A stretch of 64,000 nucleotides of DNA from Chitinophaga pendula (GTDB taxonomy: Bacteria; Bacteroidota; Bacteroidia; Chitinophagales; Chitinophagaceae): positions 3,906,001 through 3,970,000 of the forward strand of contig NZ_CP077769.1 in the NCBI RefSeq assembly GCF_020386615.1, written 5' to 3'. The notes under the pieces were generated by a model. It saw only the letters and a list, made by a program, of their open reading frames with translations. It was not told where the DNA came from and made no database searches. Positions 53,801-58,273 of the stretch are shown piece after piece; within the stretch, counting starts at the first letter, position 1, and every line of letters starts with the position of its first letter. The translations under genes were made by a program, and so were the position numbers.

Positions 53801-55874
53801 AACCAGATGTATAAATAACATAAGCAAGATGATCGGGTAATATCGCTACCCCAGGATCTGTGACAGACTCCGCCGGCCATTCCTGGATAGCAGCCACGTC
53901 GGTCACCTCCAGCGATGGAGCGATCGCCGACAGCATATCACAATAGGCGGTACCACTTAGTACAATAGCAGCACCAGTGTCCTCCAATATAAAGCGGATA
54001 CGCTCCGCCGGGTATGCAGGATCTATCGGCACATAAGCCCCGCCGGCCTTCAACACACCCAGTATAGCCACGATCATCTCCAGCGACCGGTCCACACACA
54101 ACGGCACCAGCACATCTTCTCCTACACCTTTGCCTCTCAGATAATGCGCCAGCCGGTTGGCATGTTCATTTAACGCCTGGTAAGTATAAGTTTGGCCTTC
54201 AAAGACAGTAGCCACCTGTCCCGGCGTACGCAACACCTGCGCCTCAAATAAACCCACCAGGGTCTGTGTGGCAGGGTAAGCGACAGCCGTATCATTAAAG
54301 GTACCTAGCAATAAGGAATGCTCTTCCGGCAGTAATACCGGCAAAGCCCCCACCGGCGCCTGCCGGTTCTTCACAATAGCCTCCAGCAACTGACCGTAAT
54401 GTTGCAACATACGCGTCATAGTCGCCTCGTCGAAAAGATCCCGGCAATAGGTTAGACTCAGTTGCACTCCTCCTTCCTGAAGTACCGTAGCACTAAGCTC
54501 TATATCGAATTTGGCATATACCTGCGTATGCGCCAGCGCCGTCAGCCGGATATCACCCAGCTCGTGCACCGCCGCTTCCGGCATATTCTGCAATACAAAA
54601 AGTACCTGGAAGATAGGATTGCGACTCATATCCCGCTCCACACGCAATAGCTCTACAACCTTCTCAAATGGAATATCCTGGTGCTCATAAGCTGCCAACG
54701 TAGTCGTTTTCACAGCTTGCAACAGCGTGCTGAAAGTATCGGTAGCAGCTACCTGACTACGCAATGCCAACGTATTGACAAAAAAACCGATCAGCGACTC
54801 CGTCTCCTGTTGCCGCCGGCCTGCCACCGGCGTACCAATACAGATATCCTGCTGATTGGTATAACGGAACAACAGCGCTTTAAACGCCGCCAGCAAAGTC
54901 ATAAAGTAAGTAACACCTTCCTCCTGGGAAAGCGCCAGTAAACCCTCATGCAGCACCGCCGGCAACTGATACTGGACGATCGCGCCCTCGTTGCTTTGTA
55001 TAGCCGGACGTGGATAAGTAGTAGGCAGTTCCAAAGGCGTTACCTCCTTCAACTGCCGCCTCCAATAGGCTTGCTCCTCATGCACAAGATTACCCGACAA
55101 ATAATTGCGCTGCCACAAAGCATAATCAGCATATTGGATATCCAAGGGCAACAACTGGTCGGATGACTGTCCCGCATACCGCAGATACAGGGTCTTTAAC
55201 TCCCGCACCAGCACAGATACAGACCAACCATCGAAAGCAATATGATGCACCAGCACCAATAATATATGCTCATCAGGCTGCACCCGGATCAGGCTTACCT
55301 TCAACATCTGGTCCACAGACAGGTCATACGGCTGCGATACAACAGCCGAAATATATGCGGGAATAGTCTGCCCACCGGCCGTCAATGCCTCTTCCGTCAG
55401 CAGATGCAACCGCCAGTCCGTTCCGGCCTTAATAGCCTGGTATCCCACCCCATCCTCTTCTCCGATCACCGTACGTAACACTTCATGCCGTTGTACGATC
55501 TCCTTAAAAGCAGCCTCCAGTATCGCAACATCCAATGCCCCCTGTAACCGGAATACCCAAGACAAATGATAAGGCACACTGCCCTGCATACGGTCTATAA
55601 ACCATAAACGTTCCTGCGCAAACGACAAAGGCAGGTGGTCCGATCCATTTCTCTTAACAGGCTCGATCTGCTGATGACCGCGCTGCATAGTATCACGGTG
55701 TAATAACAAGAAGGACTTAATGGACTCTTTCCACTCATCAATCAATTGCCATAGGGCCGGCGCTACTTTATCATGCTTAGGTACCCTCAGTTTCAATTTA
55801 TCTTCTTCCAGAAAGAAACTAATACCACTCTGTTTGGCTTCTTCCAGGATACGGTTAACAATACTAGCACTCAT
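32832..55874 (-). CDS. Giant six-module NRPS with two N-methyltransferase domains
   Basis: The product has 7,680 aa (modules 2-7). A TubC-like docking domain spans residues 1-60. C domains start near residues 80, 1140, 2190, 3640, 5115 and 6165, all LCL-type with intact HHxxxDG. A codes by alignment to GrsA are DVWHLSLIDK (Ser), DFWNIGMVHK (Thr), DVFWLGGTFK (Val-like), DATKVGEVGK (Asn), DPEQVGKITK (unassigned) and DTESIGTVCK (Lys-like). Modules 4 and 5 of the line (third and fourth here) carry an embedded SAM-methyltransferase (VLEIGCGTGLIYY near 3155, VLEIGCGMGLIYF near 4628), so N-methylation is expected. The last T domain reads GGNSI and is followed by an E-type domain (about 7200-7640) with lost catalytic residues, then an acidic tail DDDVMIF likely to dock to the next NRPS. 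It lies 69 bp after the CmlA-type hydroxylase gene. Confidence 0.95.
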   Translation of the reverse strand: MSASIVNRILEEAKQSGISFFLEEDKLKLRVPKHDKVAPALWQLIDEWKESIKSFLLLHRDTMQRGHQQIEPVKRNGSDHLPLSFAQERLWFIDRMQGSVPYHLSWVFRLQGALDVAILEAAFKEIVQRHEVLRTVIGEEDGVGYQAIKAGTDWRLHLLTEEALTAGGQTIPAYISAVVSQPYDLSVDQMLKVSLIRVQPDEHILLVLVHHIAFDGWSVSVLVRELKTLYLRYAGQSSDQLLPLDIQYADYALWQRNYLSGNLVHEEQAYWRRQLKEVTPLELPTTYPRPAIQSNEGAIVQYQLPAVLHEGLLALSQEEGVTYFMTLLAAFKALLFRYTNQQDICIGTPVAGRRQQETESLIGFFVNTLALRSQVAATDTFSTLLQAVKTTTLAAYEHQDIPFEKVVELLRVERDMSRNPIFQVLFVLQNMPEAAVHELGDIRLTALAHTQVYAKFDIELSATVLQEGGVQLSLTYCRDLFDEATMTRMLQHYGQLLEAIVKNRQAPVGALPVLLPEEHSLLLGTFNDTAVAYPATQTLVGLFEAQVLRTPGQVATVFEGQTYTYQALNEHANRLAHYLRGKGVGEDVLVPLCVDRSLEMIVAILGVLKAGGAYVPIDPAYPAERIRFILEDTGAAIVLSGTAYCDMLSAIAPSLEVTDVAAIQEWPAESVTDPGVAILPDHLAYVIYTSGSTGHPKGVMVEHAGIVNRLLWAQDYFRLTAGDAVLQKTTYCFDVSVWELIWPLLAGAKLVFAGREGQRDTAYLRTLIDRHGITMIHFVPSMLEVFLDSVEAGDCSSLREVLCSGEALKPGHITLFREKLPGAALYNLYGPTEASIDVSCWQVPVDAGEVAVSIGKPISNTQLYILDANKELVSIGVAGELYIGGVSLARGYLNRETLTAERFVANPFGAGRLYRTGDMACWQADGNISYLGRTDDQVKIRGYRVELGEVENALQQAPGVKQAAVVTSEDTLGNKRLTGYVVPSGDFDQAAVVQYLQRNLPAYMVPAFLLPVDAIPLTSNGKADKKQLLAIAPTGPLQTTYAAPRNEVEIQLADIWGPILGVEKVGIYDNFFDMGGHSLLVMRVIAAIRKRLQWELGVRELFLRPTIAAISASRDANANELLPPISLRPRNVPLPLSFAQERLWFIDKLQGSLQYHMPWIFQVQGRLDIPALEAAFRDIIQRHEVLRTVITEKDGIGYQQVLSGDNWQLQSATAAEAGVIADYIAEIINRPYDLSGDSMLQVHLVQESERSYVLLILVHHIAFDGWSVSVLARELEALYGQHAYGQQAAVASLPVQYADYACWQREYLQGPLLERQLAYWKTTLQEVTPLSLSLDHARPAIQSTQGAAIHYRLNGALRASLVTLAREEGVTLFMTLLSAFKTLLYRYTGQEDICVGTPVAGRHQQETESLIGFFVNTLALRSKVNGHLHFRELLQEVKATTLAAYEHQEVPFEKVVEALGGERDMSRNPIFQVLFVLQDMPEATQEWGDVLLTPLDNKVLHTRFDLELSATLHPEDVELTLTYCRDLFDERTMANMLQHYERLLESVVADRQLPLSQLPMLLTEEQSHLLYDFNEYVAYPADQTILSLFEAQVNRVPDHIALTFEGVSLTYRELNEQAERLAHYLDEKGVREGVMVPVCAHPSLDMIKGIFGILKAGGVYVPIDPEYPADRIQYILQDTGAQLLVATAACKPMLHAVDATVEIVDIAERCATAADVYHPVTVPVSSLAYVIYTSGSTGQPKGVMISHENVISLLQPERPLFDFNDQDVWTLAHSFSFDFSVWEIFGALCFGGRLVIASRETVRDVVAFGNLIQQEGVTVLNQTPAAFYMLQEQLLQTLPPLALRYVILGGDALSPSRLKSWPQHYPACSLINMYGITETTVHVTYKKLELQDLHKQISNVGKPIPTLGCYVLDGDGMLVPAGVVGELYVGGAGVARGYLNQPGLSSRRFMPNPYRAGERWYRSGDMVRRLPNGDLEYLGRADDQVKIRGHRIELGEVTSVLSKAPGVKQAVVIADKDASGNGRLVGYVVPAAVYAADMVSAYLKEKLPAYMVPGFIISLNSIPLTSNGKVNKKQLPVIANTAIRQAAYVAPRNDLEAKLVDIWQRILGIPTIGVYDNFFELGGHSLLVTRVVAAIRKELQWELTVKYIFLHGTVAAIATHLQTAGNSSLLPAIAPRKDSGRLPLSFAQERLWFIDKLEGSLQYHMPWVFRLKGQVAVTALESAFRAILQRHEVLRTVIREENGIAYQQVNDVASWKMVITESEGQQEEITALIHQPFDLSADYMLRITLLQLPDASYVMVIVIHHIAADGWSLPLIVQELLALYNSSQRGLPADVPVLAVQYADYAIWQRQYLEGAMMDRQLQYWKTQLQGAVPLKLMTDHPRPLIQSSKGAIINYLFNKELSNALLQLSQREGVTLFMTLLSAFKILMHRYTGQEDICVGIPIAGRRQAELAGLIGFFVNTLALRSEVSGSETFRDILHKVQHITLDAYEHQDAPFEKVVETIAGKRDMHTNPLFNVMFAFQNTPELPALELEGMTLSSDYYDDNTAVFDFVFELKETAEGLALRFRYATDLFEAVTIHRFIAHYEALLKAVLQDEDRPVGALPLLSATEHAALLRDYAGPVSDYPADKCIIELFETQVAATPDRIALSFEGKQLTYRELNERANRFGHFLQSKGIGVEVMVPLCIDRSLDMLIGIVGILKAGGVYVPVDPDYPEDRIRHMLQDTQAPLALSSRAHKDLVGAAAGDVEVIVVDTLDLSSYPATNPAIINVPKHVAYVMYTSGSTGRPKGVLMTHRNLVSLVKGVSYNTFVPTDIMLSTSSPSFDVAAFECWGTLLNGAHLVLAPREKLLVNEQLKALIIDHKVNKLWLTTSWFNQVADTDITIFATIETVLTGGEKLSEEHIGRVMRKYPALTIINGYGPTENTTFSLTWRLDSNYHLKMIPIGQPLENRTAYVLDMDRQLVPIGVTGEIYVGGAGVASGYLNQPVLTAERFRPDPFSEDVDARLYKTGDLGRRLPDGNFEYLGRADQQVKIRGFRVEPGEVENIMNALPVVAANCVVTRRDMMGVNSLVCYYVPDTGTVRSTEQALCLQRVASWKDLYESEYGKTEQVTAEDEEFNIIGWNDSFTGQPIPVTQMREWLDDIVEVILAQQPGHVLEIGCGTGLIYYALCDKIREYTGTDFSSSSIHQIRNRIAKGRRDYCPTTLQICAAHEVSVPVGTVVDTILLNSISQYFPAEQYLTDVIGKSISMLPGKGRIIIGDVRDHRSLRWFKGRLQLNKMSPDASLKDFKWEMEQGAMTEEELCFTPEYFYHLSARYPEISHVDIRWKQGTAINELSLYRYTVILHIGEAPDMLQPEWASWNQPGGRPADIITALEAGESLIAIQDVPNFRLAKERLLEAGLKQKTIATVNALQAYISQNDPEIGAVGEIMAVAAAKGYQYRLLLDEDALKVNLLFSLSDIDNFVSPVYGNNSSHIPTTNIPLFAEIAALLQKDVRNLLLQRLPDYMVPADFIALQYLPLTDNGKADYRFLSERATLHVKTISNYRAPETPLEQQVAVIWRSLLGVERIGVHDDFFELGGHSLLVTRLVSAIRKELQIEIGVRDVFTSPTIASLSAHLLNRQHSLSLPAITPQSGEERLPLSFAQERLWFIDRLQGSVQYHMPWVFRLQGTPDMAALSAAFRGAITRHEVLRAVLKQENGTPYQEIIPADNWQLEYKEDVGLTDPDKFDRYVHEWMIRPFDLSADYMLRAQLIKLEEASYALIVVFHHIAFDGWSVSLMVNELVTLYNAYQTGQPAVLPELPVQYTDYAIWQHRYLKDILDEQLQYWQHRLRDITPLYLPTDYPRTAIPSTRGGTIYFYLDQALSNDLQQLSRREGVTLFMTMLSVFKVLLYRYTRQEDVCVGIAIANRTRKETESLIGFFVNALALRSQIDGSVAFGELLQQVKSTTLEGYTYQDVPFEKVIEAVAGKRDTAANPLIQVMFVLQNTPDIPALALGDLALSGELYKNVTSKFDLTFDLREKEEGIEFRVEYCADLFKQETIERLFHHYEQLLRAIVADIQTAVDRLDMLAPSEKHQVLSAFNHTVIVPRKDRTVIDSFEEQALLTPDETAVIQDDSRLSFRELHERANQLANQLRVLGIKAGEQIPICIDRSPEMIVGILGILKAGAAFVPVDPAWPAARIAYLLQDTEAHIALASSTCAPILESVAKLSVIIQLDKISFTTSDEVKGLSVVQPSAQQLAYIIYTSGSTGVPKGVMVTHGNLFNYLQYCQHHYLDSNNKEAGSYLHLSFTFDAAITALFVPMLAGKSLVLASSSGVDVFRSPAFRKYAPYDFIKLTPAHLQLLEEEVQAYPEQLLATRLVIGGEALQQAHIRFLTGRNMVREIVNEYGPTEATVGCSTYVLATNDDTVDLQQGVPIGKPLDNVVLYILDAAQGVLPVGVPGELYIGGAGVANGYLHQAQLTAERFIMDPFSDIPGAMMYSTGDLAKWLPDGNILYLGRIDDQVKIRGYRIEPGEVENVLNELGPVAVNCVVTRKDAMDINQLVSYYVPARDVIAAKERALYVQQVESWKELYQNQYSQTETAENVEAEFNLVGWNDSFTGKEIPAVQMRSWLDDITRVILSEQPSRVLEIGCGMGLIYFALSGQIDKYFGTDFSQSSINQIRNRVAKGLKTYTPVELQVCPAHEVKLPDGEKVDTVVINSVIQYFPGASYLTDVIGNSISMLDNNGRIIIGDVRDLRLLRMFKGRLHLNQVQQHLSLREFNWQLDQEMLLEEELCLTPDYFYGLTTCFPQIKHVDIQWKQGTYENELSLYRYTVILHVGETVSLAEPVWTEWMGIAGSHAAQNLLESMPQLLAIKDVPNPRLYKERKLERALAQQDILTVGALQSDLDTEDAESKEVNELLAAATAAGYQAKFLLDEDALKFNLVLSQVPVSNFILPVYGSIDSTKPVANQPLFAEITTLLQQDIKAALLQRLPEYMMPADLIAIPYLPLTNNGKVDRQFLSEMGKLAVRSGGAKEQAPGTPLEQDLAAIWQELLKLERVGVHDDFFELGGHSLLVVRVVSAIRKQLQIEVDLQDLFIYPTISSLAAHIAAQRQKDLLPTIKPKAREGMIPLSFAQERLWFIDKLQGSVQYNMPWVFRLKGKLNTRALEASFREIVRRHEILRTVIADNNGVGYQEVKPVDRWKMKQISVLELMGSGSDMQEYIASEMQHRYDLSKEMMLRVHLIKVSASEHVLMVMLHHIAFDGWSVAVLVKEFTELYQSFLTQRPARLPMMTLQYADFAMWQRSYLDGEVLDQKLSYWKQKLADVAPLDLPKDFPRLPYQSVRGSSISGRLDKQLHQQLLALSHRAGTTLFMTMLAVYKVLLFRYSGQEDICVGTPVAGRQQQELENMIGFFVNTVALRSEVVGDMLFSALLQQVKTTTLEAYAHQEAPFEKIVEVLGLERDMSRSAIFQVQFAMQNTPEHAELDMGGVLLSAEDIAAISTRFDVIMNVSEQEDGIAVSISYCTDMFKQATIERLFEHYTNLLQAVVADAAVPVGKLNILSPQEVNQLLFEFNDTAVPYPSDKTLIHLFEEQVARTPDNVALVFEDISLTYLTLNERANQLAHYLKARGVKAEVPVPICFDRSPEMIISILGVLKAGGGYVPIDPTYPADRIAYILEDTTAFIGLSSADCSHLLGDRQILTRVIAVDREWFAIDKGPKDNLDSELRPDQLMYIIYTSGSTGRPKGVLMEHHSLVNFVLHQTRVFNIDHQDRVLQFYNYCFDPSVEQIFLPLINGAACVLIPDEVRRDAQQFETFLTQKRITHLQATPGFLNNLRADIYGGLRRVVAGGEICSIALFERWRPICRFYNKYGPTETAITATEYPCAPDLSIQGMTSLPIGKPVANTRLYVMDAGGMLVPVGVKGELHIGGVQVARGYLNQPALTADKFIPDTYSGKEGDRLYRTGDTARWLPDGNIEYIGRVDDQIKIRGFRVEPGEVENILQQASFVTRCVVIGNEDKTGNKRLIAYVVPAAGYSREKAQEYLAGILPDYMVPGFFMEIESMPLTATGKVNKKALPEFDASEQINTTFATPRTPLEEHLVNIWKELLEVDRVGIQDDFFQLGGHSLLVTRVVSVIRKQLQVELSINDFFLYPTVEALAAQLESQEEKELLPPVTVQVRTAHIPLSFAQERLWFIDKLQGSLQYHMPWVFRMQGKPDVRFVEASFREIVRRHEVLRTQVLEREGVGYQTVRSAEDWQLQYLTLADLLAQGSDIRTYLTTAVQQPYDLSSDMMLRVHMISVSDTEHVLLVMLHHIAFDGWSISLLVKELQELYSAFESRRPARLPLLSLQYADYAIWQRGYLEGKVLEKKLAYWTTQLKGVSPLDMPADFPRQPRQSIKGNVVVRTLNSSLGEQLLQFSHQQGTTLFMTMLSAFKVLLYRYTGQHDICIGTPIAGRQQEELEGLIGFFVNTLPLRSQVVGDMPFADLLQRVKRTALDAFEHQEVPFEKIVEGMDLDRDMSRNAIFQVLFAMQNAPEATVLNLGHVTLAPEDNGVITAMFDIELSVRETKEGLELWANYCSELFLPYRIEGLLHHYEHLLTAIVQNSGQLIDSIPLIGETEMTDVLQRYSVPAVTKPVDSNFVSLFEMQAALNPEHIALVFEDTILTYQQLNERANQLAHFLRKNGVDRETWVPVCMPRSSDMIVAILGIMKAGGVYVPIDTATPGERIAYILNDTGAKVILTSDSIALTDAAVQGCIIALSRAWSKVMEEPTYDPDPISKPEDLAYVIYTSGSTGLPKGVMISHAAFRNYVSTFREHFTLTDQDVMIQQASIAFDTAVEEIFPILTVAGKLIVVKDNKDFPRIATLLHNESVTVLSTNPSFVRYYNDTGNLARSLRAIISGGDVLKGSDIDQLYDRVAVYNTYGPTEATVCATYYQVKALADMIPIGKPVPNTHVYILDKALHVLPVGVTGEICISGVQLANGYFNNAALTSQQFIPHPFNPEERLYKTGDLGSWLPDGNITYHGRVDDQIKVRGYRIEPGEIETVMNRLPAISAAAVVVKDDPQGNKRLVCFYVSAIGQDKEQLIDHASAYLPGYMIPSVFIAVDNIPLTVNGKTDRQLLLQTDISPYIQHAPYEAPRDEMEEQLVSIWQELLNVPRIGIHDNFFELGGNSIITIQVVSRARLLGHELEVGDIFIYQSITRISAALRERTDALMQDEPDVPGMEYVLLPGQKQYFASAGAGVSAASHTLHLSLNKVVTEGQLQDVVQQLAKEYVSLQLAFKQREDGSWVQYDSGHHPVITTLDLADVKMDEWQVAITAACDEQRRQLDVLVGSVFRLLLIKQPVQDTNDQLVLFAHPLVVDHASWQFITEVLEAGLTTRAAGAANITSHRQRSYFGALKALQRYSSGSVLQQQLPYWKKQLAGVRSLPVDNNTKVTLAGHGQYSSHVSDLELGQVSQLLQDINNVYNTTIADLLIAALTRTLCEWSQHPEVVIGMVGDSRCKTEDKEDEVRQVGHFRSSYPVQLTYAKEWGMSAWIRHVKESLRQTPDGGVGYEYLKDNTALKDVDQRQWDIVFSYEEPLHLSQSLHSAVILFEEHLPAGYQVREKIHVVGTWVDNQLRMKWTYSTLHYSLATITQLSATCQAWLQSIIAHCQEQHGLGVRVLTPSDYGLSEDITYEELDSFLKKDNPGSDNTPDDDVMIF
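32950..34275 (-). other. E-type domain of module 7 with lost catalytic residues
   Basis: This is the approximate span of the C-terminal E-type domain of the 7,680-aa NRPS. HHxxxDG reads HPLVVDH (second His to Pro, Gly to His) while the following SWQF aligns with the usual SWRI. EGHGRE reads VGDSRC, without the catalytic Glu. PDGGVGYE and the DLLIAAL motif remain. Confidence 0.75.
41110..42215 (-). other. N-methyltransferase domain of module 5 (Asn-type)
   Basis: Approximate span of the SAM-dependent methyltransferase inserted in the A domain between the A8 region and the A10/T region. It carries the motif VLEIGCGMGLIYF and, later, NGRIIIGDVRD. Its position predicts N-methylation of the Asn-type residue. 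Confidence 0.8.
45550..46630 (-). other. N-methyltransferase domain of module 4 (Val-type)
   Basis: Approximate span of the first embedded methyltransferase, closely similar to the module 5 copy (shared GWNDSFTG, WLDDI, SSSIHQIRNRIAKG-like region). Motif I reads VLEIGCGTGLIYY. N-methylation of the Val-type residue is predicted. Confidence 0.8.
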
Positions 55875-55943
55875 AGGAGTAATAAGTTTGGAGTTTGATG
55901 TTGGGTGTTTGGATTAAAAACAAGCTATCGTAGATCGGCTCAA

Positions 55944-57554
55944 TTAAAAAACGATCTCCCGCTCATACAGCAATTCTTTCTCACCATAAAGGCGTTCCGC
56001 AATAATACCTCTGGCCGTACATTCATTCACCAGCTGATCAGATTGTACAATTGGGTCAGACTCCGAAGTGTACTTGGTACTGGTGATAAACTCGATCCAT
56101 GGCTCCTGCCCCATCGCATATACATAGATCTCTTTAGGATGGAAAATATTGACCAGCGACATCCCCCGGCTGCAATCAGATCCCGACAGCCGCCTGGTAT
56201 TATCCTGATCCCGTGTGATCTTTTTGGTAAGTAAAGGCCCATACAGCCATGTCAACGGCGCACCGTGACATTCCATACCCAGGAAGATCACATCAACCTC
56301 ACCGATCCGCTTATAAATATGCTCATAAAGCTTCGGCTCCAGTATCCGCGAATCCGCCATGAACATCAAACTAAACTCACCGATCTTGATCAAATAACAT
56401 AACTTACATAGGATATTCATATCGCTATGCTCCCCCGTAAAAGGAACACCCGTGATCGCCGCATCCGTAAATGTCACCGTCTCCATCTCGTCCAGCTCTA
56501 TCACTTGCTGAAAACCCACATGGTTGAACATCATCTTCAGATCCGGATCTTCCAGCTTCCCTCCCTTGGCACGTGGTACCACAATATTTTTGATCTTATG
56601 ACGCAACGGCAATAACGTCTCAAACAAGATGTGGTCCTGGTGATTATGAGTAATGATCACATAATCGATCACATCCGGCAGGTCGGCATCAGAAAAATGC
56701 TCAATATCTGAATGATAACCATAGTAACTGATCAAAGGATCTACCAGTATGCTCACATCCTTGGTCTCTATCAGGATACACGCATGCCCGAAATAACGCA
56801 TGCGGATCTTGTCACCGGTATATTTATCGTAAGTAGGATGCGGCGTCTCTGTAAAGAACGTCTCAAACAAAGGCGCCTGCGCCGGCGTAATATTCAGCAG
56901 CTCCTTGATGTAAGACAATGTCTGCGGGTTACGCTTCATCTTCGCCAGCGCGTCAATACCAGCATGATCAAAAGGAATATCCAGTTGCAGAATGTTCATG
57001 TCACTCAACCGGGGCGTACTCAAACAGAAAGGCCGGTGGTCATTATCCGTGATCCATAACGCCAGGGACTGCGCACTCTTATCATAGAATTCACTGGAAT
57101 AAAGCAAAGACTCAAAGAAACGGAATCCCGCATTGCCGTTACGGTCATAATGCAACTCTACATACCCCTGCAACAACTCCGGCACCTTCGCATACAACTC
57201 CTCCAATCCAAATCCTTTCGCATGCACCTCCAACAGCTCATCCAGCTGCTTCACCGCTTCGTAAAAGGCGATCATCTTCGCACGCTTGGCAACCGTCTCC
57301 TCCCGGAGCAATTTCACATCCTCGATCCGGCCACCGGGTATATCCATGAAAGGTCCGCCCAATAACAATGGGTTACGTACCGCTTCAGCATGTAGCTCAG
57401 GTGCCTGAATGTAAGAATCAATGATCTTCAGATGCCGGCCCACAATATTCATAGCTGCAGTAGCAGGAGAGATCAAATGGCTCCAGGCATACCATTTATC
57501 TACCAACGCTTCAAATACCACATTAGGCTTGAGATAAACTTTGCTTTCCATCAT
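55944..57554 (-). CDS. CmlA-type diiron beta-hydroxylase with metallo-beta-lactamase fold
   Basis: The product has 536 aa. The N-terminal 240 residues include WYAWSHLISPATAAM and HLKIIDSYI, a domain not found in ordinary metallo-hydrolases but typical of CmlA relatives. The C-terminal half has the metallo-beta-lactamase motif THNHQDH (His303, His305, Asp307, His308), a Glu at GEHSD (Glu375) and Asp at FMADS (Asp401). CmlA, the chloramphenicol-pathway enzyme of almost the same length (about 530 aa), beta-hydroxylates an amino acid bound to an NRPS carrier. The same role is inferred here, on one of the residues of this line. Simple annotation would call it an MBL-fold hydrolase. Its ATG overlaps the stop codon of the thioesterase gene (ATGA). 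Confidence 0.8.
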   Translation of the reverse strand: MMESKVYLKPNVVFEALVDKWYAWSHLISPATAAMNIVGRHLKIIDSYIQAPELHAEAVRNPLLLGGPFMDIPGGRIEDVKLLREETVAKRAKMIAFYEAVKQLDELLEVHAKGFGLEELYAKVPELLQGYVELHYDRNGNAGFRFFESLLYSSEFYDKSAQSLALWITDNDHRPFCLSTPRLSDMNILQLDIPFDHAGIDALAKMKRNPQTLSYIKELLNITPAQAPLFETFFTETPHPTYDKYTGDKIRMRYFGHACILIETKDVSILVDPLISYYGYHSDIEHFSDADLPDVIDYVIITHNHQDHILFETLLPLRHKIKNIVVPRAKGGKLEDPDLKMMFNHVGFQQVIELDEMETVTFTDAAITGVPFTGEHSDMNILCKLCYLIKIGEFSLMFMADSRILEPKLYEHIYKRIGEVDVIFLGMECHGAPLTWLYGPLLTKKITRDQDNTRRLSGSDCSRGMSLVNIFHPKEIYVYAMGQEPWIEFITSTKYTSESDPIVQSDQLVNECTARGIIAERLYGEKELLYEREIVF

Positions 57555-58273
57555 AGATAATTTAGTTTATAAGAAATGTTAGTTTTTTCAACAATCAGTT
57601 GCAGCAATTCCCGGGGCGTATCGAAAATGAAAAAATGCCGCCCCTTCATCATCCTGAAATCAACCTTAAATGCACATTCCTGCTGCCAGAGCTGTACACT
57701 CTCCTCCGGGATCTGCTCCTCCGTTCCCATCACCACCGTCATACCGACTCGCAACGGCGCCCGTCGCTCATACCGGTATGTCTCCACCGCCTCAAAATCA
57801 GCCCGGATAATAGGCTCCAGGAACGCCATCAACTCCGCATCCGCAAAAAATGCCTCCGGACAACCATCCAACTCCTTCAGCTTAGCCACAAATCCCGCAG
57901 GCGACAACTCATGCCAGCGCCCCGCCACCCGCTTCTGAGTAGCCGGCCCCGACCTGCCCGTCGCAAAAAAATGCAAGGGTGGCCGTAAACCCGCATTCGT
58001 AATATGATGCATCAACTCAAATCCCACCGTCGCACCCATACTATGACCATATATCACATAATCCCCCTCCGCCGTCACCGCCTTCACCTGCTCAAACACA
58101 TCCAGTGATAACGCAGTAAGATCCCGCAACAAGGGCTCCTTGATCCGCGTACCCCGCCCAGGATACTCAACAGGTACCAACTGCAACACAGGGGGTAACA
58201 CGTCCTGGAAAGGACGGTAAGAATACTTATTGCCACCCGAAAAAGGCAGGCATAGCATATTGATCCGCTTCAT
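57551..58273 (-). CDS. Type II thioesterase
   Basis: The product has 240 aa with an alpha/beta-hydrolase fold. PFSGGNKYSYRPFQ near the N-terminus, VEYPGRGTR and the nucleophile elbow IYGHSMGATVGFEL (Ser near 98) are typical of GrsT/SrfAD-type enzymes, as is the late GRHFFIFD (catalytic His). Such enzymes clear mis-primed or stalled acyl groups from carrier domains. It overlaps the exporter gene and the CmlA-type gene by ATGA junctions, which points to coupled translation. Confidence 0.92.
   Translation of the reverse strand: MKRINMLCLPFSGGNKYSYRPFQDVLPPVLQLVPVEYPGRGTRIKEPLLRDLTALSLDVFEQVKAVTAEGDYVIYGHSMGATVGFELMHHITNAGLRPPLHFFATGRSGPATQKRVAGRWHELSPAGFVAKLKELDGCPEAFFADAELMAFLEPIIRADFEAVETYRYERRAPLRVGMTVVMGTEEQIPEESVQLWQQECAFKVDFRMMKGRHFFIFDTPRELLQLIVEKTNISYKLNYL

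Noticed and set aside
55944..57554. Reading this gene as a metallo-beta-lactamase resistance enzyme or lactonase
   Set aside because: The long N-terminal domain, total length and Glu/Asp ligand pattern fit CmlA-type hydroxylases better; kept as a lower-probability alternative.
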